Assembly (NCBI GenBank): GCA_934359255.1
Contig: CAKRLG010000009.1
Span: 21,959 to 85,958, forward strand
Direction: 5' to 3'
From: an uncultured Ruminococcus sp.
GTDB lineage: Bacteria; Bacillota; Clostridia; Lachnospirales; Lachnospiraceae
Length of the DNA stretch: 64,000 nt
The position numbers and the translations under genes are program-made. Below, one piece after another: positions 11,930 through 20,013 of this stretch; the first letter of the stretch is position 1, and the number at the start of each line of letters is the position of its first letter. The notes under the pieces are model-generated. The model saw nothing but the letters and a program-made list of their open reading frames with translations, made no database searches and was not told where the DNA came from.

Positions 11930-13027
11930 TCAAGCCTGCCCCTGATCCATTGGCTGTTTCTCTCCTCCTCTGTTATTTGTATCGCTATCCAGCAACATCA
12001 GATTTTCTTCTTTCACATACAGCTTTTCCGGCACACCCTCCGACGGATCCCAGTCAGTTTTCGCTGTTTTCCATTGCAGCCACTCGCAGGATTTGTCTTT
12101 TCGGAAGGAAACATTCCATTCAAAGGGATCTTCCATGATTCGGTATTCTCCCACCGGAAACTCACTGTAACATCCTTCCGACGGTTTTTCCTGTATAAAA
12201 AAGTGGGCACGGATCCCGATGGTTCGTGCCTGTAAAGCTTCTTTCGATACCCGGATGACAACTCCCCAGTCCGATGCCCATAACCATTTTCCATCTTTGT
12301 GGCTTTCCATAGCTTCCACCGCACAGATATTCTTACAGCCGGATAAAAGTGCTGCCGTCTTCGTCTTCGGATTCCGGAAAAATTCTTTCACCGGTTCGAT
12401 CACTTCCATCCTTCCCTGGTTGATACAGCTGACCGTATCACAAAGCCGATAGACCTCATCCCTGCTGTGGGATACAAACAGTACCGGTGCCTGTACTTTT
12501 TGCAAAAGTTCCAGCATCTGCTGTTCCATTTTCCATTTCAGATAACTGTCCAATGCGGCAAATGGTTCATCCAGAAGCAATACTTCCGGCTCTGCTGCCA
12601 GCATGCGTGCCATGGCTACCCGTTGCTTTTGCCCTCCGGAGAGTTGGTCCGGCATATGATGTTCCAGTCCTCCAAGCTGAAATCCTGTAATATATTCCCT
12701 GACTTTTTTCGGTTCCGGCTTTCTCCCCATTCCTGCCTGAATGTTCTGTACCACATTCATGTTGGGAAATAATGCGTAATCCTGAAACATATATCCCACT
12801 TTCCGTTTCTGCGGCGGCAGATTGATTTTCTTTTCTGAATCAAACAGAACCCGGTCATTCAGCACGATCCGCCCTTCATCCGGCCGCTCGATTCCGGCGA
12901 TACACTTTAACGTCATACTTTTTCCACATCCGGAGGCTCCCAGAATGGCAAACACACCGCCGTCCATCTGAAAATCCACATCCAGCAGAAAATTTCCCAG
13001 TTTCTTTTTTATGTTCACCTGCAGCAT
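11930..13027 (-). CDS. modC: Molybdate ABC transporter ATP-binding protein ModC
   Basis: The ATPase subunit that powers molybdate import with ModB and ModA. From the chosen start (GGAGG 6 nt upstream at the ModB-ModC junction) the product is 365 residues. The Walker A motif GASGCGKS is at 30-37, the signature LSGGQKQR and Walker B LLLDEP are in the middle, and an additional C-terminal region (about 230-365) corresponds to the regulatory Mop/TOBE-like part, though it is divergent. It is the last gene of the long minus-strand molybdenum operon, 11 nt after modB. Confidence 0.93.
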   Translation of the reverse strand: MLQVNIKKKLGNFLLDVDFQMDGGVFAILGASGCGKSMTLKCIAGIERPDEGRIVLNDRVLFDSEKKINLPPQKRKVGYMFQDYALFPNMNVVQNIQAGMGRKPEPKKVREYITGFQLGGLEHHMPDQLSGGQKQRVAMARMLAAEPEVLLLDEPFAALDSYLKWKMEQQMLELLQKVQAPVLFVSHSRDEVYRLCDTVSCINQGRMEVIEPVKEFFRNPKTKTAALLSGCKNICAVEAMESHKDGKWLWASDWGVVIRVSKEALQARTIGIRAHFFIQEKPSEGCYSEFPVGEYRIMEDPFEWNVSFRKDKSCEWLQWKTAKTDWDPSEGVPEKLYVKEENLMLLDSDTNNRGGEKQPMDQGQA

Positions 13028-13038
13028 GTTCTTCCTCC

Positions 13039-13755
13039 TTACCAACGTTTTTTATGTTTGTTCCCACCGGATCCGATCAAATTCATCACCAGTACCACCA
13101 CAAACGCGATCAACATAATGATGAGTACCCAGAAACCGGCAGTTCCATAATCGCCATCCTGGATGACCATGGCGATCTTCTGTGAGATTGTTCCGGTCTT
13201 TCCCGGAATATTACCTGCCAACATGGAAGTCGCTCCGTATTCTCCCATCGCTCTTGCGAGTGTCAGGATCGTTCCTGAAAGGATACCAGGTCCGGCAGAC
13301 GGAATTACCACTTTCCAGAAAATTGTCATTTCCGACATACCAAGTGTTCTTGCCGCATAGACAAGATTGGCATCTATCTGTTCAAAAGCAGCTCTGGCAT
13401 TCCGGTACATCAGCGGAAAGGCAATCACGGTCGCCGCCAGAATACAGCCAAGCCAGGTCTGTACAACCTTGATTCCAAAATCCCCATACAATACAGCACC
13501 AAACGGCCGCCGCAGACTGAAGATCAGAAGCAGGAAAAAACCGGCCACTGTGGGAGGAAGTACCATCGGAAGAGTCAGAATCCCGTCCAGCACCGCTTTT
13601 GTCTTCGGACCTGCTTTTACCACCTGTCTTGCCGCATAGATTCCCCCAAAAAAAGAAAGAATGGTAGCCACCACTCCAGTCTTTAATGAGATCAGCAGAG
13701 GACTCCAGTCCAGTCCCTTCATAAATTCCATCATCTGTTCCATTCGTGTCTCCAT
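13039..13755 (-). CDS. modB: Molybdate ABC transporter permease ModB
   Basis: The membrane channel of the molybdate importer. About 238 residues with five to six hydrophobic segments and the cytoplasmic EAA-type loop ARTLGMSEMTIFWKVVIPSAGPGILSG that couples to ModC, plus MVLPPTVAGFFLL typical of ModB/CysT permeases. Several Met codons are possible at the N-terminus; 13755 has GGGGG 9 nt upstream, and 13743 with GGAG is the alternative. Between modA and modC, it completes the ModABC set. Confidence 0.93.
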   Translation of the reverse strand: METRMEQMMEFMKGLDWSPLLISLKTGVVATILSFFGGIYAARQVVKAGPKTKAVLDGILTLPMVLPPTVAGFFLLLIFSLRRPFGAVLYGDFGIKVVQTWLGCILAATVIAFPLMYRNARAAFEQIDANLVYAARTLGMSEMTIFWKVVIPSAGPGILSGTILTLARAMGEYGATSMLAGNIPGKTGTISQKIAMVIQDGDYGTAGFWVLIIMLIAFVVVLVMNLIGSGGNKHKKRW

Positions 13756-13832
13756 TCTTATTTTCCCCCGCCGGAACATCCTGTTACGACGAGGAATGCA
13801 TATTTTAATTGTATTATATTTAAAAGATCTGA

Positions 13833-14759
13833 TTAGTCCTCTACATCCGTATCAAAGTAATATTTCTGGAAAATGGTCTTTGCATCATCGGTGATCAGAA
13901 AATCTACAAATTCTTTGGCTGCTGTGGATTCCAGTTCTTCTGCTTCAGGATTCTGTACCTGTGCCACCGGATAGATAACATCACCGGTCAGATCATACGG
14001 AATGACCTGCAAGATCTCCAGACGATCTTCCAGTCCATACGTATCGGAATAGTATACCGTTCCTACCTCATTGGATCCTTCTGCTACTGCGGAAGTAACT
14101 GCACCCACATTGGCACACTCATTGATCTCCACACCGCCCAGTGCTTCAGAAACAGCAGCTGTCGGAATAGTAGATACGTCGTCGACTTTTTCCAGAATTC
14201 CTGCATTTACCAGTGCCTGGCGGGTGTATTTTCCAACCGGCACCGAACCATCTGCCAGTGCGATACTGCTGGCTTTGTCCAGATCCTCCAGGCTGGTTAC
14301 TTCAGTGTTACTTTCTTTATAAGTTACCAGGCACACCTGGTTATTTACTACATTATGGCGGGTTCCGTCCACAACCAGACCATCTGTCTCATCCAGCTGA
14401 TTCATCTGTTTTATTGCCGCAGAGAAAAATACATCGCAGGCTGCACCTTCTTCAATCTGTGTCAGCAGTGTTCCTGAACTGTCATAACTTCCCTGTACAT
14501 TTACATTTGGATGGGTCTCCTGAAACTTTGTAATCAGTTCTTCCATTACCTGATTCAGACTCTTGGCAGCAAATACTGTAATCGTAGTTTCTTCGCTTGC
14601 ATCGTCTGCTGTTGTATCGTTGCTTTCGTCAGCAGTTGCTTCTGTCTGTGTCTCTTCTTTTTTTGTGTCCGCTGCACTGTTGCTCTTAGAACTGCATCCT
14701 GCGAACAGAGACACTACCATGGCTGCTGCAAGTAACATGCTTACGCTTTTTTTCTTCAT
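13833..14759 (-). CDS. modA: Molybdate-binding lipoprotein ModA
   Basis: The extracellular solute-binding protein that captures molybdate or tungstate for ModBC. It is 308 residues with a lipoprotein signal peptide ending in LFAGC (lipid-anchored Cys22), then a Ser/Thr/Glu-rich linker of about 35 residues, then the periplasmic-binding fold starting ITVFAAKSLNQVMEEL. SGTLLTQIEEGAACDVFFSA is the anion-binding region. The start codon overlaps the xdhC stop by 4 nt (ATGA), indicating translational coupling. Molybdate specificity is supported by the surrounding cofactor genes. Confidence 0.94.
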   Translation of the reverse strand: MKKKSVSMLLAAAMVVSLFAGCSSKSNSAADTKKEETQTEATADESNDTTADDASEETTITVFAAKSLNQVMEELITKFQETHPNVNVQGSYDSSGTLLTQIEEGAACDVFFSAAIKQMNQLDETDGLVVDGTRHNVVNNQVCLVTYKESNTEVTSLEDLDKASSIALADGSVPVGKYTRQALVNAGILEKVDDVSTIPTAAVSEALGGVEINECANVGAVTSAVAEGSNEVGTVYYSDTYGLEDRLEILQVIPYDLTGDVIYPVAQVQNPEAEELESTAAKEFVDFLITDDAKTIFQKYYFDTDVED

Positions 14760-15742
14760 TGTTTTTTTCTCATCATTCCTGTTTTGTCTGCACGGATCTG
14801 TATCAGCTGTGCTGCGATGCTGATTGCGATTTCTGCCGGTGTTTCACTTCCGATCTCGATTCCGATAGGTGCGTACACCTGATCCAGTTCTTCCTCTGTG
14901 AAGCCTTCGCTTAACAATTTTTCTCTGACGTACCGGGTTTTTCTTTTACTTCCCACTACGCCTATATAAGAAGCAGGTGTCCGCAAGGCAAACCGTTCCA
15001 CATCGGCATCGCAGCGATGCCCTCTCGTGACTACCACCAGATAGTCTTCCGGTTTTACTTCCAGAATCTGCGAAAGTGCTGTAAAGTCTACGGTCTTTGT
15101 CTCCTCCACTCCTGGAAACAAAGCGTGATCTGTATATTCTTCCCGGTCATCCATGACCATACACCAGAATCCCAGATGGCTGAGCACCGGAACCAGCTCC
15201 TGAGCCAGATGACCGCCTCCAAAAATGTAAACCTTTCCATCGTAACAGAATTCTTCTGCGTAAAGCTTCTGTCCGTTTTCCTCCAGAATCCGGCAGTGCC
15301 CTCTTCCCTCTGCGATCTCTTTTCGGATCCGGGGCATTCCTTCAGAGAATGGAAGAACCAGCCAGTAAGGTTTTCCCTCATCTGCTGCCGCCAGTGCTTC
15401 TTTTAAAAATTCTCCTACCTCCGGATTCTGTGCACAGGCACTGTAAAACAGTACTTTTACCCTGCCCCCGCAGACCATACCCAGTCCGCCGTTTTCTCCG
15501 GTTCCCAGATCAAACTCTTCCACAAAATGGGCAGCTGTTCCTGCAAGTTCCATAGCTTTTTTTACTGCCTGGTATTCCAGGTTACCGCCTCCGATGGTTC
15601 CGTAGATTCTTCCGGTTTTAGCCACTGCCATATAGGCACCTGTAGTTCGCGGAACAGAACCATTTCCTTCTACAATAGTGACCAGCACCGTATCTGTCTT
15701 CTGATTCCATCGTTCCAGTAACAACTGATATAATTTTTTCAT
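14756..15742 (-). CDS. xdhC: XdhC/CoxI family maturation factor
   Basis: XdhC-type proteins bind the molybdenum cofactor and help insert or sulfurate it in xanthine-dehydrogenase-family enzymes. The 328-residue product has the N-terminal XdhC_CoxI domain (VTIVEGNGSVPRTTGAYMAV, then IYGTIGGGNLEYQA) and a C-terminal Rossmann domain (VYIFGGGHLAQELVPVLSHLG, about 172-310). AAGGAAACACAATCA precedes the Met. It is translationally coupled to modA. No hydroxylase gene is adjacent, so its client enzyme must be encoded elsewhere. Confidence 0.92.
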   Translation of the reverse strand: MKKLYQLLLERWNQKTDTVLVTIVEGNGSVPRTTGAYMAVAKTGRIYGTIGGGNLEYQAVKKAMELAGTAAHFVEEFDLGTGENGGLGMVCGGRVKVLFYSACAQNPEVGEFLKEALAAADEGKPYWLVLPFSEGMPRIRKEIAEGRGHCRILEENGQKLYAEEFCYDGKVYIFGGGHLAQELVPVLSHLGFWCMVMDDREEYTDHALFPGVEETKTVDFTALSQILEVKPEDYLVVVTRGHRCDADVERFALRTPASYIGVVGSKRKTRYVREKLLSEGFTEEELDQVYAPIGIEIGSETPAEIAISIAAQLIQIRADKTGMMRKKQ

Positions 15743-15773
15743 TGATTGTGTTTCCTTTTATTTGAATTTTCTG

Positions 15774-16205
15774 CTATTCTATTCTTTCCAACAGGTCACC
15801 TTTTCGGATCGTACCACCATGTAACACAATGGCAAATACACCTTCTCTTGGCATGATGCATTCACCCATCCTTTTATAAATCTCACAGTGGCTGTGACAT
15901 TCCTTCCCGATCTGGGTCATCTCCAGAACGGCTTCTCCACATTGAAAACGGGTTCCCACCGCAAGGTTGCGAAAATCATATCCGCTGACGATCAGGTTTT
16001 CTCCAAAAGCACCAAGTTCGATATCAGCACCCTTTTTCCGAAATTCTTCGATTTTTTCATAAGATAACAGGCTGACCTGTCTATGCCAGTGTCCCGCATG
16101 AGCGTCTCCCTGAATCCCCCAGTCCTTTACCAGAATGGCCTCTTCGATTTCATGTTTCGCTGTACCACGTTTTTCACTGATACAGATTCCTTTAATTACT
16201 CCCAA
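15774..16205 (-). CDS. MOSC-domain protein
   Basis: A 143-residue stand-alone MOSC (MOCO sulfurase C-terminal) protein; such domains are proposed to carry sulfur or bind metal-sulfur/pterin cofactors. The visible features are GIQGDAHAGHWHRQVSLLS, GAFGENLIVSGYD, and the conserved CHSHCEIYKRMGECIMPREGVFA block containing the reactive cysteine. The start is TTG, with AAAGGA 6 nt upstream; no ATG fits as well. It lies between moaA and xdhC in the same operon, so a role in Moco modification is likely. Confidence 0.9.
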   Translation of the reverse strand: MGVIKGICISEKRGTAKHEIEEAILVKDWGIQGDAHAGHWHRQVSLLSYEKIEEFRKKGADIELGAFGENLIVSGYDFRNLAVGTRFQCGEAVLEMTQIGKECHSHCEIYKRMGECIMPREGVFAIVLHGGTIRKGDLLERIE

Positions 16206-16231
16206 AACTGTTCCTTTCTATTCTGTCCACT

Positions 16232-17203
16232 TTATCCACCAATTTTTATCATTTCATGTGTCTCTGTCATCTCTGCCGGATGTTCAAAGCAATGTGCCGC
16301 CGGTTTTTGAAAAATAGTTTCTTCCATGATTGTTCGCAGATTTTCTTTTTCTCCTTCACGGAGTGCCCGGCGAAGATCCGCCCCCTTATCATAACACAGA
16401 CACAGTTTCAGATACCCCTCTGCCGTCAGCCGGATCCGGTTACAGGTATCACAGAATTTTCCGTGTATGGCACTGATAAACCCAACCGGGACTTTCAGAT
16501 CTGAAAACCGATAATACACCGCCGGCCCACTGCCCATCCGGGAAAGTTCTTCCCGATCGGTTATACGTTCTGGGTTTCCACAGACTGTCGCCAGTGTCTT
16601 TCGCAGTTCTTCATTGCTTCTTCCCACGTATTCTTTCCCATATCCTACTGGCATCATTTCAATAAAACGAAGGGGCAGATTCTCTTTCTGTGCATAACGC
16701 ACCAGTGGAAGGGGATCCAGTTCTTTTCTATTTACCGCATTCAGTTTTACCTGCAACCCGGCAGTCTTCGCCGCCCGGATTCCTGCAAGGACTTCCTGCA
16801 GTTCCCGTTTTCCGGTAATCTTATAGAATTCCTCCGGATCCAGGGTATCCAGACTGATATTCACGCTGTCCACACCGACTTCATTTAACTGTTTTGCATA
16901 GTTTCCAAGCAGAACACCATTGGTCGTCATGGTGATAGTCTCTACCCCGGGAATCTCCCTGATTCCACGGATCAGATCCACACAGCCTTTTCGCACCAGC
17001 GGTTCCCCGCCCGTAATACGGATGTGCGTGATGCCAAGGCTTACGCCCGTTCTCACGATCTCCCAGATCTCCTCAAAAGTCAGAATGTTTTTCATTCCTA
17101 CATCCTGAACGCCTTCCGGCATACAGTAGCAGCATCGCAGATTGCAACGATCCGTAACGGAAATACGCAGATAATTGATCACTCTTCCATACTGATCCAG
17201 CAT
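16232..17203 (-). CDS. moaA: GTP 3',8-cyclase MoaA
   Basis: MoaA is the radical-SAM enzyme that, with MoaC, turns GTP into cyclic pyranopterin monophosphate, the first step of molybdenum cofactor synthesis. From the ATG at 17203 the product is 323 residues. The N-terminal cluster is Cys20-x3-Cys24-x2-Cys27; the C-terminal cluster is in FCDTCNRIRL..KLCL; and the chain ends in the functional Gly-Gly. A GTG at 17233 would extend it into the upstream gene and looks less likely. It lies 7 nt after the MoeA-like gene. Its partner moaC is 10 kb away at 27929. Confidence 0.95.
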   Translation of the reverse strand: MLDQYGRVINYLRISVTDRCNLRCCYCMPEGVQDVGMKNILTFEEIWEIVRTGVSLGITHIRITGGEPLVRKGCVDLIRGIREIPGVETITMTTNGVLLGNYAKQLNEVGVDSVNISLDTLDPEEFYKITGKRELQEVLAGIRAAKTAGLQVKLNAVNRKELDPLPLVRYAQKENLPLRFIEMMPVGYGKEYVGRSNEELRKTLATVCGNPERITDREELSRMGSGPAVYYRFSDLKVPVGFISAIHGKFCDTCNRIRLTAEGYLKLCLCYDKGADLRRALREGEKENLRTIMEETIFQKPAAHCFEHPAEMTETHEMIKIGG

Positions 17204-17210
17204 CTTCCTG

Positions 17211-18236
17211 TTACCATCCTTTTCCAAAGCCACAGTTTGGATAAGTACAGACCGGACAGTTCAGACACAGACCGCCCTCTCCCAATGCTGCCAGTTCCTC
17301 TGCAGTAATCTCGTCATCTGCCAGCAGACGGGGCAGTGCCAGATCGAAAATCGTCCGTTTTGCATACATCACACATCCGGGAAGTCCTACGATCGGGATC
17401 TTTTCCTGGTAATAAGACAGCAGGAACATGGCTCCCGGAAGTACCGGTGCACCATAAGAAACCATCCTCGCCCCTGTATTTTTTATGGCCAGAGGTGTTC
17501 TGTCATCCGGATCCACACTCATACCACCGGTACAGAGTACCAGCTCAGCTCCCTGTTCAATTGCCTGCAGACAGCCTTTGGTGATTGCTTCATGATCATC
17601 ATCAAATATTTCATGAAAGATCATTTCACAGTTATATTCTTTCAGCTTTTCAACCAGTACCGGAGTAAATTTGTCCTCGATTCTTCCATGGTATACTTCA
17701 CTTCCTGTTGTCAGAATCGCCACTTTTTTCCCGTGCAGCGGTTTCAATGTCAGAATCGGACCATCCTGACAGACTGCTTTCGCCCGCTCCATTTTCTCTT
17801 TTTCTATAACCAGCGGAATAATCCTGGTTCCTGCAAGCTTATCTCCTTCTTTGACGCAGGTATTGCCGTGGCGGGTTGCGATCATCATTTCTCCAAGCCC
17901 GTTGACTTTTTTCAGTTTTTCCCGGTCTACTTTCAACAGTCCGTCGCAGTCAGCGATCAGTTCAATTTTCCCTTCTTTGACCTCTGACGGATGCATATGA
18001 TCATTTCTGCACATTGTATACAGAATCTGTGCCGCCTCATTTTCATGAAGCATATGCTCATCTTTTTCCCAGATATAAATATGTTCTTTTCCAACACTCA
18101 AAAGTACCGGGATATCCTCCTCGGTAATGATATGACCTTTCCGGAATACCGCATCTTTCGTCACCCCGGGAATAATCTGTGTGATATCATGACACAGAAC
18201 CTGCCCGATGGCGTCTTCGGTTTTTATTAATTTCAT
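17211..18236 (-). CDS. Molybdopterin-binding MoeA-like protein with Cys-rich tail
   Basis: A 341-residue protein with a MogA/MoaB-type molybdopterin-binding fold in its second half: TTGSEVYHGRIEDKFTPVL (about 178-196), CTGGMSVDPDDRTPLAI and GLPGCVMYAKR. The first 160 residues resemble the barrel region of MoeA but are shorter and lack the full MoeA arrangement. The last 20 residues contain four cysteines (CLNCPVCTYPNCGFGKGW), which is not usual for MoeA. GAGGAG precedes the start. Such proteins are recurrent companions of yqeB and xdhC in selenium-dependent molybdenum hydroxylase loci, so I infer a role in cofactor transfer or modification. Confidence 0.85.
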   Translation of the reverse strand: MKLIKTEDAIGQVLCHDITQIIPGVTKDAVFRKGHIITEEDIPVLLSVGKEHIYIWEKDEHMLHENEAAQILYTMCRNDHMHPSEVKEGKIELIADCDGLLKVDREKLKKVNGLGEMMIATRHGNTCVKEGDKLAGTRIIPLVIEKEKMERAKAVCQDGPILTLKPLHGKKVAILTTGSEVYHGRIEDKFTPVLVEKLKEYNCEMIFHEIFDDDHEAITKGCLQAIEQGAELVLCTGGMSVDPDDRTPLAIKNTGARMVSYGAPVLPGAMFLLSYYQEKIPIVGLPGCVMYAKRTIFDLALPRLLADDEITAEELAALGEGGLCLNCPVCTYPNCGFGKGW

Positions 18237-18252
18237 GCCTGTTCTCCTCTAC

Positions 18253-19062
18253 CTACTCCACTGCTTCGCAGATCACTTCAAGCACGCTTCCTGCAATACA
18301 GCGGGCTTTGTCTGAAATTGTAAAACAGTTTGCCAGTTCTTCTTTCCTTGGATCAATATCTGCAATCTTAAATCCCTTTGTCACCGGATAATCATCGCGG
18401 ATCAGACCTCGGAGAAGTCCGTCAATGGTTGCCGATACTTCTGTCGTTCCGTTTTCTCCCTCTATCACAGCCAGAACCTGCCCGGCTTCCACCATATCTC
18501 CGATTTTACTTCTGTTTTTCATTCTTCCTGCTGCCGGTGCATGAATCACACGTTCCGCACCATATCCGCCGATGATTCCCGGAATCCCGGTGTTCGGATA
18601 TGCACTTCCCTGGCGGATAATCCTTCCAAGATTATGCCCACGTTTCGTCTCGATCACCACATCCACATCTTCACCCGCGCAAAATCCGGGACCAAGGCCG
18701 ATCGTAAGCGGTGCCATATCTTTTGTTGTTCCGAGATTTTTCTTTGCAAGGATCGCATCCACCACAACCTTCGGTTTCAGTAACCGGATACTTTCTCCCT
18801 TCGGATCCACCAGAACAGGAACTTTTCCTTTCTCCCAGACCTGACGCATCTGCTCCACGCTTTCGATCCGGACAGCCTCTACATTCTCCACACAGGTGCT
18901 TCCACTGTACACAGCTTCACTCAGTGCCACCTGTCTTCGGATCGCTGCCGGGTGATCTGTTTCCAGAACCAGCAGATGAAATCCGCTTTTTTTCAGTCGA
19001 TGAATCGTCCCGGTCGCCAGATCCCCCGCTCCCCGGACAATGATCAGATCACTTTTTTTCAT
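18253..19062 (-). CDS. yqeB: YqeB/EF2563 family selenium-dependent molybdenum hydroxylase system protein
   Basis: A 269-residue protein matching the YqeB (EF2563) family, whose members occur with labile-selenium molybdenum hydroxylases; the exact reaction is unproven. An N-terminal Rossmann-type segment reads IVRGAGDLATGTIHRL. It is followed by LVDPKGESIRLLKPKVVVDAI, GLGPGFCAGEDVDVVIET and a C-terminal barrel-like part with HAPAAGRM. It is the first gene of the eight-gene operon down to modC, with AAAGGA before its Met and a promoter plus palindrome 20-90 nt upstream. Confidence 0.88.
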   Translation of the reverse strand: MKKSDLIIVRGAGDLATGTIHRLKKSGFHLLVLETDHPAAIRRQVALSEAVYSGSTCVENVEAVRIESVEQMRQVWEKGKVPVLVDPKGESIRLLKPKVVVDAILAKKNLGTTKDMAPLTIGLGPGFCAGEDVDVVIETKRGHNLGRIIRQGSAYPNTGIPGIIGGYGAERVIHAPAAGRMKNRSKIGDMVEAGQVLAVIEGENGTTEVSATIDGLLRGLIRDDYPVTKGFKIADIDPRKEELANCFTISDKARCIAGSVLEVICEAVE

Positions 19063-19081
19063 CGGTAATTCCTTTCTTTTT

Positions 19082-19105
19082 CGTTATTCTCATTTGAGAA
19101 TAACG
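19082..19105. promoter_or_regulatory. Perfect 24-bp palindrome, candidate ModE operator
   Basis: CGTTATTCTCA-tt-TGAGAATAACG is a perfect dyad with 11-bp arms. The half-sites CGTTAT and ATAACG, 12 bp apart, match the arrangement I recall for the enterobacterial ModE box. It lies about 7-30 nt past the predicted transcription start of the yqeB-modC operon, 20 nt before yqeB, with a modE-like gene immediately upstream. Repression by the nearby ModE-like protein is inferred. Confidence 0.7.
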
Positions 19106-19119
19106 CTTGCATAAATATA

Positions 19120-19148
19120 ACTTTACAATACTTGAGTTTATTTGTCAA
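19120..19148 (-). promoter_or_regulatory. Promoter of the yqeB-modC molybdenum operon
   Basis: The minus strand has a perfect TTGACA (19143-19148) and TAAAGT (19120-19125), separated by 17 nt, pointing at yqeB. The candidate ModE palindrome begins 14 nt after the -10. Confidence 0.65.
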
Positions 19149-19259
19149 TTCTGTACGCTTTTTTCGACTTTCTTTTTCCCATATGAGTTATCGTGCACTT
19201 CGTTCCCGGTAACACGTTTCCCATAGTAACCCATATATATTCCGGAGCGTACTCTCTGT

Positions 19260-19604
19260 CTATGCTTCAAACCATCTCATAAAAGATTCTCCGGCACTCT
19301 GATTCAGTTCCGCCATAAACATTTCATATCGATGCAGAAAATCCTTTCCTTTCTCGGTAAGCATGGTCCGGCCGCCTCTGCTTCCGCCCCGGGTTCCTTC
19401 CATCAGAGGGAACCCCAGATCTTCTTCCGCATGCTTCATAATACGCCATCCCTTGGAATACGCCATTCCCATACACCGACAGGCTTCGGAGAGCGATCCG
19501 GTCTCTTCCACATGGTGCATCAACTCTGCCACGCCCGGACCAAAAGCTCCTTCTTTTCGAAACACCCGCACTTTCATATGATAATGCAGCTTATTTTCTT
19601 CCAT
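19260..19604 (-). CDS. ModE-like winged-helix regulator (DNA-binding domain only)
   Basis: A 114-residue LysR-type/ModE N-terminal winged helix: GVAELMHHVEETGSLSEACRCMGMAYSKGWRIM (as a pattern near 24-56) and the wing with TRGGSRGGRTMLTEKGKDFLHRY. This is the hallmark of the ModE DNA-binding domain. The C-terminal Mop domains that bind molybdate in classic ModE are absent, so molybdate sensing must use another partner or mode. GGAG lies 5 nt before the Met at 19604; an upstream Met at 19685 is unsupported. It is positioned just ahead of the molybdenum operon. Confidence 0.86.
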   Translation of the reverse strand: MEENKLHYHMKVRVFRKEGAFGPGVAELMHHVEETGSLSEACRCMGMAYSKGWRIMKHAEEDLGFPLMEGTRGGSRGGRTMLTEKGKDFLHRYEMFMAELNQSAGESFMRWFEA

Positions 19605-19657
19605 TTTTCTCCTTTTCCGCCATACATTCCTGTAGTTTCCTGAATTGTTAAGTTTAT

Positions 19658-19710
19658 GGCAGCTGTTCAATAGTCCCTGTTCCACAAGGTGAAGGAACTG
19701 AACAGCTGCC
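19658..19710. repeat. Short relative of the GTAACTGTTCAG repeat family
   Basis: A 53-bp inverted repeat with 12-bp perfect arms (GGCAGCTGTTCA at 19658 and complement ending 19710). Read on the minus strand, CTGTTCAGTTCCTTCAC nearly equals the end sequence of the 141-142-bp repeats at 33821 and 62765. It looks like a deletion derivative that kept only the two ends. It begins 12 nt past the DUF3343 stop and may also act as a weak terminator. Confidence 0.6.
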
Positions 19711-19722
19711 GTTCAGGTTTTT

Positions 19723-19959
19723 CTACAATTCCAGTATATATTCCGCTTCCCAGCGATAGCCTGCTTTCTTGAGCGCCGTGAGAACCTCATCTCTCGCCTC
19801 CGGTGCTGTCTTCCAGGAAAGACCACAACCTGCCGTAATCTCCCTTGGAATCGGAATCAGACGTCCCGGTAAGTTTTGCTCCATACAAAATTTTTCTGCC
19901 GCCATCGCCTGCGTTGTGCTCTCGAAAGTCAGGATCCATGTTTTCTTTTTGATTCTCAT
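19723..19959 (-). CDS. DUF3343 putative sulfur/selenium carrier-like protein
   Basis: A 78-residue protein of the DUF3343 type. It shows a ferredoxin-like pattern beginning with a beta strand (KKTWILTFESTTQAMAAEKFC) and a PREITAGCGLSWKT loop with a conserved cysteine, the feature that suggests sulfur or selenium carriage. Such genes regularly neighbour yedF and a cysteine desulfurase. It lies 54 nt downstream of the desulfurase on the same strand. The ribosome-binding site is weak. Function is inferred from neighbourhood. Confidence 0.78.
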   Translation of the reverse strand: MRIKKKTWILTFESTTQAMAAEKFCMEQNLPGRLIPIPREITAGCGLSWKTAPEARDEVLTALKKAGYRWEAEYILEL

Positions 19960-20013
19960 TTTTTATTCAGCCGTCCTGTTTTTTGTTATCCTCTTTTCGC
20001 ATAGATGTAACCT

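Noticed and set aside
14511..14735. Cys-rich 74-codon plus-strand frame over the modA signal region
   Set aside because: It is the reverse reading of the modA lipoprotein signal and linker; no independent support.
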